From contig CM034126.1 in the NCBI GenBank assembly GCA_019914995.1, positions 5,089,001 through 5,153,000 on the forward strand: DNA of 64,000 bases, written 5' to 3'. The notes under the pieces were generated by a model. It was not told the origin of the DNA. It saw only the letters and a program-made list of their open reading frames with translations, and did not search any database. The position numbers were made by a program, and so were the translations under genes. Source of the stretch: Acanthochlamys bracteata. Its lineage: Eukaryota; Streptophyta; Magnoliopsida; Pandanales; Velloziaceae. Positions 1 to 11,661 of this stretch are shown here, one piece after another; position 1 is the stretch's first letter; every line of letters starts with the position of its first letter.

Positions 1-152
1 CATTATAAATTCAATAATATGTATTATTAGCTTGTATGTAGACTATGTAGTCAACAATGATGACAGAAACGTTTTCTTCACTACAGTTTAGTAGGTCCAT
101 TTGCCTTGCTACATAATCATGTAAAAGCAGAAGAGATGATTAAAGAACTCAC

Positions 153-3100
153 TTGTCTACAAAGATATGCTTGATGGTGCCAAATTTTGAGCATTCTTCT
201 TGTACATCTTCTTTAATATCCAAATCAAAATCTGGTTCAGTCTGTCCCAGTAACGAGTGTGTTAATTTTGAATTTCTTACAGAACTGGAAGATACTAATG
301 AGCAATCAACTGACCTCAATGCTTGGATCGAACATATTCTTCAACAGCAGACATTCAGTTGGAACTCCTGTCTCAAGAGATTGAGAAAGAACAGATACAG
401 TTGAAAGAACTGATCCAGGTATAGCTAAAGCCGGAGCTAAAGAGGGCTGCAACAGAGGATTAGCCACAGGAGTGATACCAAGAACTGGTGTAGGAACTGT
501 TAGCGCCGAAGCTGTAGGTGTAGGAAGTACACCAGCAACACTGCAAATATAAGTGACAGAAGGTTAAAAAAGCTCAGTGTAAATACTGCTACTTTGCTAG
601 TTATCCAGTAGGATAACTGGAATATGCAAAGACAAGGCATCTGGACGGGTCAAAGTAGAAGCTTGACTTGTCTCTAGAGTAGCCAACTAGTCCATCTCTC
701 ATGGTTATTCTGAATAATGACCAAGGTATAAGTCACATTTGAACAATGCCTATCCTACTAACAGGTAAAGATAATGAAAAAGCATTCTTAGTTTGCAATT
801 GGCAAGTTCATACATCAACAACTAGCTGTATGTTCCATATCAACCACGACCCTAATTCATTGCCAGAAATGGATCAATTAAAAAGTCAAACAGCATGTAC
901 TTGTAGCTTTGATGTCTATACAAATATGTGCACAGTAGAAGTCTCCTACCTGGTTGTAGTGCTACTGCGAGCCAATTTCTGCATAAGGAGAGCTCTGGAG
1001 TGAGCATCTAAAGACTGCAAAAACATTCAAAAATGTCAATTCATGTTAAAACATCATGCAAAATGAAAAAAATATACAGAAAAGAACCATTTAACTTAAT
1101 TATTTTGCAATAATCTGAGACTCTAAGTTGTAGGATGATAAACTATTCCCTCTGATCTGATTTGATCCGAGACTCTCAACTAGTCCAAAGGATTCATAGG
1201 TCCCATTGTCAAGAAAAAGCTCATGTTAGCGACTGTTTTACAATCTTTTCTGTCAGTGAAGAAGACAATCCGGGAAGTCTATTAAAGCAAATGACCACAA
1301 ACAACAAGAAAACAATACAGTTTAGGATGACGCTTTAGCCCTTAAATGCTACATAGGCTACACCAAAGACCATTAAAATGTCGAACGGTAACAAATTACA
1401 CAGCAGTAGAGCTCAGTAATATATGCAGAGAAATATTTCATTAAAACAATATGATGACACCCTTTTTTAACCATTTAGGTGATCCAACAATGTGCAAGTG
1501 CTAAATAGGTCTTTGGTGCAAATGAATCATGGAGGAAAACTTTCCCTTTGGAAACTCATAATCATTGAAGTGACATCAACTTACGAAAATTTCTTTGCTA
1601 CCAAAATCTGCTCACAAATCATCCATTTTTATAATAAAGAATAACAGAAAACATATGCATTTTAAAACTCACAGCCTAAAGTTTCTAAATTTTTTTAACA
1701 AAGTTCCTAGAAATTTATGTAAACTTGTTCTGTTGCCCGACCATACTAACAATCCCTAAATACTAGCTTGACAAGTAAAAGGCTTTATCAGATCAAATTT
1801 TTTTACCAATACTAGCCACAAAAGATGAGCTGACCTCAAAATTTCAATTAATGCTCTCTTTTTAAATAAGATGCAAAAGAAAAAAGCAGTGGAATACAAA
1901 CCAGGCCTCCCCCTTCATCATCATCAAGATCGCCAGTATTGCCTTTCACATCTTGCGCGCCACCTTGCTCTGTCACTGTAGAAACCTACATACAGGGAAA
2001 CGGTAAGGTGTCAACAAAGAAACAAGACAGGTGTTTCTCCATTTATTTTTCTCAGGAGGTCAAATAGGACTCAAGATAAGACAAGATGTACCTTAATTGT
2101 CTTGCCAGCAATTGCAATCTGACCATTCAAACTTAGGGCAGCTTTTGCATCCTCCAAGCGCGCAAACTACAATAAGGGTTAGACTAAGTCTATGTTCGTA
2201 CAAGGTCAAAACTACTATGAAATTGCTACTCACTTGAATGAAGCCAAAACCTTTGCCATGCCCAGTTTCTGGATCAATTGGTAACTGCACCAGCTCAATA
2301 GTGCCAAAAGGATCAAACACCTAATTAACAGCAATCGCTTTTAGACTCATATGCAACAGGTAATACAACTGTCGTAACAATTGTTAATCCAATGGATATG
2401 TTGATTTTTGAGATGACAAATAATATCCAATTGCTGAAGATTGCTGAATATGTGTTTTTGAGATCACAATAACTTTTATACATTCAAGTTTCTAACATTC
2501 ATGTTTAGGTGTTTATATGGTTTATATATGAGAGTTCTATATAAACTTTAGTTACCTGAAGATTTTCTTTTAGATGACTAAAGATATGATGTCATTTTTG
2601 TTGAATAATGACATTGTTTTCTTAGTTATTAAGAGAAACTTTTCAGACACCCAAGGATAGAAATGCTAACAGAAACTTGGTTTTTCTGTGCACAGAATAG
2701 GCACCTGATAAGGGAGACTTAAACAACTAAAACTGAGGGCACTCAAAGATGAAAAATGGTGGATCTATCCTTCAAAGTCCACACCATATAAAAAGAGAAG
2801 TAAGATCTCTTTCGAAGATAAGGCCCCATTCTACATCTAAAGCTTCTCTTCCGTCTTCAAGTCTCTAATAGATCTACTGATTTCATATCAATCCAAGAGA
2901 TTTGAGGTGATTTTCCATGAGATGTAGACAGATTTAGAAGAGATCTAGCTTATGTAAATATTTCCATATTCTCATACAACTTCATCTTTGGTCTCAACGT
3001 ACATTCAATCCGATAACTTTATCACTTCGTATTGAGATTGTGGGCGTGATTTTTATTTTCACTTTCTAAGATTTTATTGTTGTTTTCACTTCAATTGACA

Positions 3101-6100
3101 GGAGTAGAAAATGTTGGATTCGTGGTGATCTGGGGAAGTCCCATGTGTGGACTTTATCAAGGATTGTACCTCATTAAGGCTTTGTATCGTGAGTCTCTAG
3201 GAGCTTACAATTTGCATAAGCTTAGTTTGGTGCTTATAACTTTTGAGCCAGAGTGAAAGCACGTACAGGGTGGCTTTTCCAGTAAGCAGTGAACGTAAGC
3301 ACAGTGCAGAACCACTATAAATCATTTGCATCTGTGTGTACTTGCTTTTATTTACCTTAGCAGTGGTTTGTTCAGTTCACTATTAGGCACCTAATAGTCT
3401 ACTCTGTCAAAGTTTAGGCACCTAGGATTCACTACATTGTTTAATTCAATCCTCCTTCTTGAATTAATGTTTGGTCCAACACCATGCAGATGTACTTCTC
3501 AGCAAATTATTGCTCATTCTAGTTGGGGTGCAGAAAAGAAATTAAATTTCACACATGATGGTCTATGCAAAAAGGAATTCAAGTTTCACATTGGATCAAG
3601 TAAAAAATCGAACAATAGTCTTCAGGGTTTTATTGGGAAATTCAGCAGCAAAAAAAAAAAAAAAAAAAAACGTCTTGCGTTTCAGTTGCAACAAAATATT
3701 TCGTGTACGAGGAATTTAGAAACCATCCCTACAAACCTTTTCACAAAACTAGCATAGAAGAAGTTAAAATGTAAACCCCAATGACCCAATGGTAGGACGA
3801 AAGGTGAAAACACTCTAGACGATTCAATCGCATCAACCCCAATGATGAATTACACTCTAGAAAGTTCACTACAGTAAATGAATTAAGGTATATACACGCA
3901 AACAGATAGATATACAATTACTCAAAATCAAACGAATAGTTGCATGCAAAAAATATCTCCACCAAAGAAATTTTCAAAACCAGAACATAAACTTTACATT
4001 CCATGCAAAACAACTACAATATTCTCTCTAATAAGATTCATAACCGCTAATTCCTTAGGTAGGTGGGAAAATTTTATATGTTTGGAGCAAAACTTCTACA
4101 TAAATTTACAGTAGCCTTGAGACATAAGTCGTTTACTGCTTACCTGTCGAAGAAGATCTTCTGTAATGTTATATGGGATATTGCCCACATACAGCCTTCT
4201 CGCACCACCAGAGTATTGCCCACCAGCTCCAGCTGCTCCACCAGCTGTCGTATTGGACTGGACCAAGTTCTTCTCTGCTTCTGATGGCTTAACCATCACA
4301 GGCAGGCCAAGAAGAGGCTGCCCAGAGAGAGCTATTGCCATTGGCACAGACATTACATCATAAAACTCAATGTACCTACAAAAACAGATAAGAACCAGGG
4401 GCATTCAGTCTGTTAAACCAACATCAAGGCATAAAATGGTCAAGTCACATCGAGGAAGTCAAGTCATCTTTACTTTACTTTGATTGCCAATATTTGTTTT
4501 TGCATATAGTAGTTGTTTGCAATACAAGTTGTCAAGATACCAGATATTGAACCTAAAGAGCAACAACATAAAGCAATGATCAAGAAGTATCACTACAAGC
4601 TTAAGTAAATTGCATACGTACAAGGATCAATAAAACTTCATTTATTGTTATGCATCTATGCAGCAATGCAATGTGGAAGTTCACTATCAGCCTCCTAGAA
4701 CTTGCACTCATGGGAATGCCATGAAAAAAGTTTTTAAAATAATCAGACGATCCTATTCGTTAATAAAGGTCCATGAACATCACACATGTAAAAAGAATTA
4801 AGAACAAAGGATAGAAACTTAGGCTATATAGAGAACAGTTGAAAGAAAATTACCCAACTCCCTTTGACCGTCTTGAATTGCGATCCATAATGAGTCGAAC
4901 ATCCCGCACCTGAAAGAGCAGTTCTGGTTATAAGTAGAAGTTAAGTAGGATTGAGCTATCTAAAATGAATGTATAAGATGCCACATGTTCCGAACACAAG
5001 CTTTTGCACCTTAGACTACTTCAACCAGAAGATAGCCTATATTGCCTGTAAGCATTTTATATAAAAATGAATTAGAACTATGAAAGAAGTATTACCTAAG
5101 CGAAGAAAGCTACACCAAAAGAAGCTAAAAATTTGTCTTACAAACCAAAGCTCAATTCAAACTCCAAGTAACTCAAAAGTTAAAAAGAGAATATTATCTT
5201 CTGGTATTTATAGTTGTCATTGATAAAAATCAGCATTCTGTCATTAACAACATTGAATATCAATTTGTCACGTGTAAAGGCGCCTGATATAGTAACAATG
5301 AAGTAACATCCAACTGTTTTACTAGTAAAGTTTGCATGCAAAATTTAAACACAAGAACCGAGCAAGCATGGTCAGCCAACAAGTACACTGGCTGAAAAGT
5401 TAATAACCCTGCTTAAACAATTCAGAATAACAAAAAGTAAACTGCTAATAGTTCTTATCATTTAAAATATTACATGATCTATAAGATAGCAATATGACTA
5501 CCTGTGTCTTGATCAAAATGCGTAAAATTAAGCATATGTACAATAACTTCATCAAGATCATAATATAAAAAGCAATACCATATTGTGACCAAAACAAGTG
5601 GATCAAGTAAATATGTCAAAATGACAAACAAAAAGCACACCAAAATTTAAAATAAGGCTAGTGCAAGAGTGGCTTTTACTTGACAATTCACTAACCTTTC
5701 CTGCCCTTGAAAAGAACTCATACACATCTCTTTCATCCGCCTTCAGTGAAAGCTGCAGCCAGCCAGGTACTTTAGTAAAAAAGCAAATAACCATAAATAC
5801 CACCTAGGCACGCAACTGTTACAAGAGGTGCAGGGCCTGTACTGAAAGTAAGACTAAAAATTATCCAAGAGAAATGTCAAAAGTAACCTGATAAGCAAAA
5901 ACAGTTCTCTGATCCCTTTCTGGATCTACCTCAGGTTCAGCTTCCTCTTTTTTTCGTCTGCAGGAAACAAGAAAGACTTCAATCTCAGATAGAAAAGATT
6001 AAATAAGAGTCAGAACCTGATAGTGTAAGGTCCAATAGCTAAAATCCACCAGAAATACTAAAAGCTGGTTTTCCAAGAACAAATACTGTCAAACAAAAAA

Positions 6101-7977
6101 TGTTAGGTTGCAATGCGTTACAGCAAGCAGAAAGCAATAACTAAGTTACACGCATTAAGACCAAGAAAAGAAAAAAGACAGTGCATGTGAATGGTGGTTC
6201 AAGTTACTTCTCGTAAGACAAACACATGCCACAATCAGAGATTATAACTTAAACTCGAAGGGAATACTGAATGACATCTAAGAAAAGGGTGGAGAGGTTC
6301 TACATAAAGAACGGTAGAACAAAGATGAGAGTATTAACACTCTAGACAGACCTACTTAGCATGCCAAACATTAGTAAAAATGTCGTTTTTGAGAAGAAGT
6401 ACCCAACAGACCAATCCTTGAAACTAGTAATTACGAAAGTGACATTTATACACCCTGCAAGAACCAAAAGAAAGAGGCTATCAATTAAATTTTTAAAATC
6501 GATTTCCGCATTAGGATCAGAGGCAAGATGCTTCTTTCAAAAAAGCCCAAGACTCCCTCACCAGCATTTCTGCAACAGAACAAATAAGATTCAGCCAATT
6601 GGTTCTAAAATGTAGGATAACTTAATCTTAATGGTAGCCACCCATTTCAATATCTGATGTCATGAACCCCAACCTTAGAGCTAAATCTCCTCACTTGTTT
6701 ATAATGTAAATCTTTTGTAAGAACGAATCTTAAGACCAATGACCTGAGTTCCCAGAGTCAAGCAGATTTGGCACCAAAAGACCATCTTGTGATTGCTCTA
6801 GTGTATCTGCGAATTCCCAAATTCTATGTTCAATAACAGAATTTTCAACAAGAACGACATGAATGTAAGGGGATATGACGCCAAAATTTCCAAAAACAAC
6901 ATTTCGAAACAACTCTAAAGAGAAGAAAAGGTTGGAAATACCAAATATCTAGAGAACTTTTTCTTGAGTAAAGATAACATCTAGCAGAAATACAAAGACG
7001 AATATATGTTGGATATAGTGAGCATCTTAGAATAACATAACAAAGAACCAAGCATCTAAAGAAAATTCTATCATATGCAAAATGGTCCAAAATGCTTCAT
7101 GGAAACTCCATTTTTCATAAGATGCAATAGCACTGCTAGTGTTCAATTGCCAAGCTGCACCACCATTTACAACCATGGGAACCACCCTTACTCCCACCAA
7201 CAAGCACCTAGAAAAGCAAGAAACTTCACAGCATTCTTTGAAGTGCATTGCAAACGCCTCAAGTTCATAACTTCTTATCATTCAGCAGAGCTCAAGTCCA
7301 GAACCAAACAAAAGGCAAAACACCAATCCAGGAAGATTACTATACAAGAACCATTCCACTCTACATATACAACTCCTTCAGTAGCAATAGGTATGCATTA
7401 TTAAACAAAAAACAAAAAAGTAGATTAAAATGAAAGCTTCAAGTAGCAAGGCAAGTTACCTCTCTCTTTCCTTGAGCTCCCTCTCTCTGAGCTCCCTTTC
7501 CCTGCTCTTCTCCCTATGCCTCCGGTACTCATCTTCGACGTATCGTCTCTCTGACCGACTCCTACTTCTCCGCTCCCTCTCTCTTTCTCTGTCCCTATCC
7601 TTCTCTCTATCCTCCTTATCTCGATCCTGGTCTCTATCTCTATCTCCTGACCGGTGCCTCGACGAGCTCCGCTCCCTCTCCCTCTCTCTATCACGTTCCC
7701 TCTCCCGCTCTTTATCACGGTCACGGTGCCGGTCTCGGCTATCATCATCATCATCACGATGACGAGAACGCTTGGAACGGTGTCGATCCCGATCACGGTC
7801 ACGATCAGAATCATCATCTCCTTTATGCTTAGACCCACTCCTCCTCTCCTTATTTTTTTCCTTATCCTCGCGCGGAGGCGTTCCTTTGCCGTTAGCATTC
7901 CCCGGAGCCGGAGAGCTTTGTTTATTGTTAGATTGCTCAACTGTCTTCTCCAGATACTCGTACTCGTCGAAATCCAT
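153..7977 (-). CDS. RBM39/CC1-like SR-rich RNA-binding splicing factor (3' end outside window)
   Basis: Nuclear pre-mRNA splicing factor of the RBM39/CAPER (CC1-like) family, which couples to U2AF and spliceosomal proteins. Exons, transcript order: 7460-7977, 5888-5957, 5696-5752, 4854-4909, 4144-4375, 2234-2320, 2092-2166, 1902-1985, 950-1014, 315-540, 153-241; all phases join to about 519 codons. Residues 1-190 are an RS/RD/RE-rich domain (many RDRDRD and RERERE runs). RRM1 follows (RNP2 TVFAYQLSL, RNP1 KGVGYIEF), then RRM2 (RRLYVGNIPYN; KGFGFIQF), an acidic linker, and a C-terminal UHM-type RRM (TECLLLKNMFDP, then EECSKFGTIKHIFVDK) that breaks off at a GT donor at 152/151. The remaining UHM exons lie left of the window. 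The start is the ATG at 7977; the open frame runs further upstream but reads there through probable 5' UTR. Introns reach 1.8 kb. Family assignment is firm; exon limits are manual. Confidence 0.93.
2321..4143 (-). other. Large intron 5 of the splicing-factor gene
   Basis: A 1.8-kb intron separating the two halves of RRM2. It contains an A homopolymer of about 19 bases near 3652-3670. The stretch about 2640-3430 is less AT-rich than its surroundings and has a TATA-like motif (CATATAAAAAG near 2789), so it may be an old insertion. I found no terminal repeats or coding similarity in it. Confidence 0.6.
5958..7459 (-). other. Intron 1 of the splicing-factor gene
   Basis: A 1.5-kb intron between the RS-domain exon and the first RRM exon. 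The donor is GTAACTT after 7460 and the acceptor is TTTCCTGCAG before 5957. Short open frames on both strands inside it show no recognisable protein and I treat them as chance. Confidence 0.7.
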
Positions 7978-8746
7978 GGTTGAAGAGTTGAGAGTTGGCC
8001 GGCGATTGAAAACAGTGAAAGGCGAAAACCCTAGAAATTTGGGATAGGAGCGGGAGAAGGGAAACGATGTTAACTCTTCTTGGTGACCTTGTTGAGCCAA
8101 GTTATTAGAGTTCCAGAAAGAGTGATAATTTTGGGCTTGAATAAACACCGCCCGGAAAGCAACTTTGGTACCAAATTCTTCTCCTAAAAGTCCAGCCCAA
8201 AAATACAAGCTCGTTCCTCTGGACACCATGGGCACATGTTGCTCTGTTTATTAGGGCGTTCCTGAATCTCTTTTTTTCTTAAATTTTATTTTTTTAAATT
8301 TTGAATTTCGAATAATTTATATATTTTAATATTAATTTTTATTTTTATATACAAAATTTTAATTTTAACTTTATTATTTATATATTCTTTAATATATTAT
8401 ATATTTTAATTTTTAATATAATTTAAAAAATTATTAAAATATAAATATTAAATTTCACTTTCATTATATTTTTAAAAAATTTTATTTTTTATTTTTATTT
8501 AAATTTAATTATAAATATTTAAAATACGCACTTGGCAACCGTGCCGTCGTCCTGAAAAAAACAAAGTGCACTATAGGGATGAAGAGTTATTTATTATTAT
8601 CCCTTGTTATGAAATGAACGTTGGAGTCAAAAAGTCAAAACAAGAGTGCTTCTTTTTCGGGTTTGGATCTTTTTAATGCTTCTCTTCTTCTTCTTTCTTC
8701 TAAGTTTTACTCAAACTAGCCGTTGGCTTTCTCTGTCTGTCAGGCC
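7978..8746. promoter_or_regulatory. Head-to-head promoter region between splicing factor and coiled-coil gene
   Basis: Only 769 bp separate two divergent start codons (ATG at 7977 on minus, ATG at 8747 on plus), so the genes probably share regulatory DNA. The middle, about 8270-8525, is almost pure A/T and resembles the AT-rich MITE-like insertions elsewhere in the window. CT-rich tracts at 8680-8745 and 7980-8050 fit 5' UTRs. I see no unambiguous TATA box. Confidence 0.55.
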
Positions 8747-10418
8747 ATGGATTTGGTTCCGGTGAGCAGCCCAAACTCTGATCGACGTCTATGGAGCGCT
8801 CTACGAACGCGAGTCCAAACAATTCTCGAAGATCGCAAGCCCAACTGGTCTTCTTCATCAACTGTAGGAAATCACTTTCTTACAAATTCTATTGATCTCT
8901 GTTTGTAGTTTTCTGATTGTTGTAATTTTAACAGCTCACCGGCGAAGCTGAACAAGGTAGACAGTTTAGAGATGACTCTTTGTTGCTGCTCAGGGGTTTG
9001 GATTCGGTCGCCGCATCGCTGTCGCAGCTTGATGATTCCCTTTCAGCTGCCCAGAAGGTAGGTAATGGAAAACCACAAGGCAAAATGTGAGAAAGAGAAG
9101 TCAAACTTCGAATCAACTTTTGCTCAAATTTGTAAGTTAAGCTAGCAAATGGTTCCAAATTGGGGTTTTTTAAAGAATTGTTGGTTTTGGTGTTGGTCAA
9201 TTAGCTAGGCTTGTTTAAATCAATGGCGTTTCAGTTAGCGCTTAACTAGGCTTGCCTTTTATTTGCTGATTTTGTTTTCAAGCAGGGACTGAGTGATCTA
9301 TCTGAACCCTTTCAGCTGAAAGTATCAAAAAGGGATAGCGAAGCAGTGGAAGATGAGGAAGTCCATCCAAAACCAAAGAGGCATTGCAGTTCTAAAGAGC
9401 TTGAAACTGAGCATTTGACCAGTGATTCTGACAAGAGTGAAGTAATTGATCTTGGTAAACATGGAGAAAGTAACAAGAAAACAGATTCCATCCACAAGGA
9501 AGATAATAAGGTTTTAGGAGATGATGCTCAAAGCAGACACATGAATAAGGCAAAAGATGTAAGACCCGTATCATTTTGTACCAAATTATATGTTTTGTGG
9601 TGTCCCTATACTTCTGATTTTATAATATGCTTGCAGGTTGCCATGTCCGTGGCAAATAAAGCAGCTTCGCTTGCAAGAGAACTAAAAGCCATGAAATCAG
9701 AGCTAAGTTTCATACAAGAAAGATGTAATCTACTTGAGGAAGAAAATAGGAGGCTTCGAGATGGATACGAAAAAGGCGTTGCATCAGAGGAAGATGACCT
9801 GGTATCTCTTCATTTCATAGCTCTACTACACAATTTGTTGTACAATTGGCATATAGTTCACTTGATTTTAAGCACCTTGTTTACTCTTGAATAATTTGAA
9901 ATGCTTATCTGAGTTTATTTGCCTTGTTAAGGTGCATACTAGACCTTGCATCATTAGCATAAGCCATTGCTCTATATAGGTTTATTTTCAGTAGATGAAA
10001 GCATAATTCAGTATGGTCCATGTGTCGCCGATTAGCTGCAGCACATAAACTATGCATAAACATCTGATCTGTACTGTGCAAGTTACCAACAAATTTCATG
10101 AAATTGTGTTTTCAGGTGAGGCTTCAATTAGAGGCATTATTGGCAGAGAAGTCCAGGTTGGCGAATGAGAATGCAAGCCTCATTAGAGAGAATCAGTGCC
10201 TTCACCAACTTGTTGAGTATCATCAGTTGACATCACTGGAACTTTCGATACCATATGAGCAAGCCATACAAGGGGTATGCTTAGATTTCTCGTCTCCCTC
10301 TGGAAAATCAGAAGACAACGTAGATGACAATGGTTTAAAACATATTAAAGTGCAAAGTTCGTCATCAGCCCAGCAGTTGGAGCTCTCTCATGAAGATGAA
10401 TATGATGAGCAGCAGTAA
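8747..10418 (+). CDS. Plant coiled-coil protein of unknown function, 326 aa
   Basis: Five exons: 8747-8863, 8935-9057, 9286-9558, 9637-9801, 10116-10418 (stop TAA). Every exon is a multiple of three, so all four introns are phase 0. The protein opens with MDLVPVSSPNSDRRLWSALR and has an acidic/basic middle with KPKRH. It then has two leucine/glutamate-rich heptad segments, from about residue 172 (ANKAASLARELKAMKSEL then LLEEENRRLRD) and about 227 (RLQLEALLAEKSRLANENA), predicting a long coiled coil. The tail is Ser/Glu-rich, ending DEYDEQQ. No catalytic motif or transmembrane segment is visible. The continuous frame extends 8 codons upstream only from a TTG, so I chose the ATG at 8747. I cannot name the family; the intron structure and residue pattern show it is a real gene. 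A scaffold or dimerising role is inference only. Confidence 0.85.
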
Positions 10419-10913
10419 TTGCGTACTTGCATCTTCATTGTCTTCACAGCCCAAGTCTGGCAGAAACTGTTGTTTCCTTGTTTATTTATGCACACTATGG
10501 TCGGTGTGGTGAAACACGCGAATCTTTATTGTTCAAGTTATGCCTTGATCGTATTCTGTTTTCTAATAATGCATCTCTGTGTTGTATTAAATTTTTTGCA
10601 AAATGTCTGTTTATTGTATCTTTGGCGTTACTGAAAAGTAATAAGTCACTCCGTTCTGCTTTCTTTAAGTATCATTCTTTTTCAAATTTTTATGAATCTT
10701 GTAAAAAATGCCTATTTATTGAGAAGTGTGCAAACCTTCATCATCAAGAATTTGAACATTTTTTCCTAACTATAAACCCTACACATTGAACTTGAGCCAA
10801 ATTATGCTATAGAAGTACCTCTTGCTTTAGGTATCAGTTTAGATGAGGAGCAGATTACAAACAGAAAGAATACCGCGATACCGAATAACTCTAATATATC
10901 AGAAGCAATGGTA
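10419..10913. other. 3' flank of coiled-coil gene
   Basis: Probable 3' UTR and downstream DNA of the coiled-coil gene (AT-rich, AATAAG-like signal near 10640), running up to the target-site duplication of the copia element. No gene seen. Confidence 0.5.
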
Positions 10914-10918
10914 CAGTA

Positions 10919-11371
10919 TGTAAGATAATTTCGTAATTCTATGTGATATCATAATTCACATAGAACATAATATAAAAATCTAGAAACTTAATGATTTTTA
11001 CATAACTTAAAATAAGAAAAACATACCTTGGTCCATAACGATTATCTTCAATCAATTGTTTGCCTTTAGAAAACTTGATTTCTCCCTCTTGATCTTTATT
11101 TGATTCTAAAGCAATACTTAAGTGATGGAATAGATAACAAAGCTTTAGATATTAATTGAGATAGAGCGAGGACCAAGCATTCATTAGGAATGTATTTATA
11201 ACCTACAACCATCATAGTGGGTAGTTTCCATAACTTCTCTCAAGTGGGGAGTTATTGTAACTTCCCACTATATGGAGTTATTATAACTTCCCTCATAATG
11301 GGTAGTTTTAATAACTCCTTAACCAACTATTATACATTAAACCAAACATTATACATGAGTCACATCCAACA
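10919..11371 (-). repeat. 3' LTR of copia element
   Basis: 453-bp long terminal repeat beginning TGTAAGATAATTTCG and ending ACATCCAACA on the plus strand. It matches 16647-17098 along its whole length. Confidence 0.95.
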
Positions 11372-11383
11372 TTCTCCTACTTG
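11372..11383 (-). other. Polypurine tract of copia element
   Basis: Read on the minus strand the bases next to the 3' LTR are AGTAGGAGAA, the purine-rich plus-strand primer expected at this place in LTR elements. Confidence 0.7.
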
Positions 11384-11661
11384 GCTCATGTGTTATAATG
11401 TTCAACTTAATGGTTTAATAAAACTTAATGCGCAATAAATAAATCATTCCTTAATAGGTTGTAACATAATATCATTATTAAGTAAAGACTAATATGAGTC
11501 ATGGCGGTTCTATATCATTAGTTCGATATAGTTCCTTCCATGTATTACAAAATAGTTTTAAACTTAATAAGACCTATAAATGAGAATTATCATAATGGTC
11601 CGCATAATGTCTTTATAAAAGACAAATTCTGTCATTGTTCCTATAAAATATTATGTATATA

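Noticed and set aside
2640..3430. Possible solo LTR or gene fragment in splicing-factor intron 5
   Set aside because: A TATA-like word and different composition are visible, but I found neither TG...CA ends nor a target duplication.
6730..7404. Overlapping ORFs of 60-109 codons on both strands
   Set aside because: They lie within intron 1 of the splicing factor, lack any recognisable motif and contradict each other.
7430..7983. Long plus-strand and alternative-frame ORFs opposite the RS-domain exon (Ser/Leu-rich or Arg/Ile-rich)
   Set aside because: They mirror the repetitive RS/RE coding sequence of the splicing factor on minus; the splice structure supports only the MDFDEYEYLEK frame.
7978..8235. 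In-frame upstream extension of the splicing-factor start to 8235
   Set aside because: The stretch has no RS or RRM-family character and the family start is MDFDEYEYL-like; it is most likely 5' UTR/promoter.
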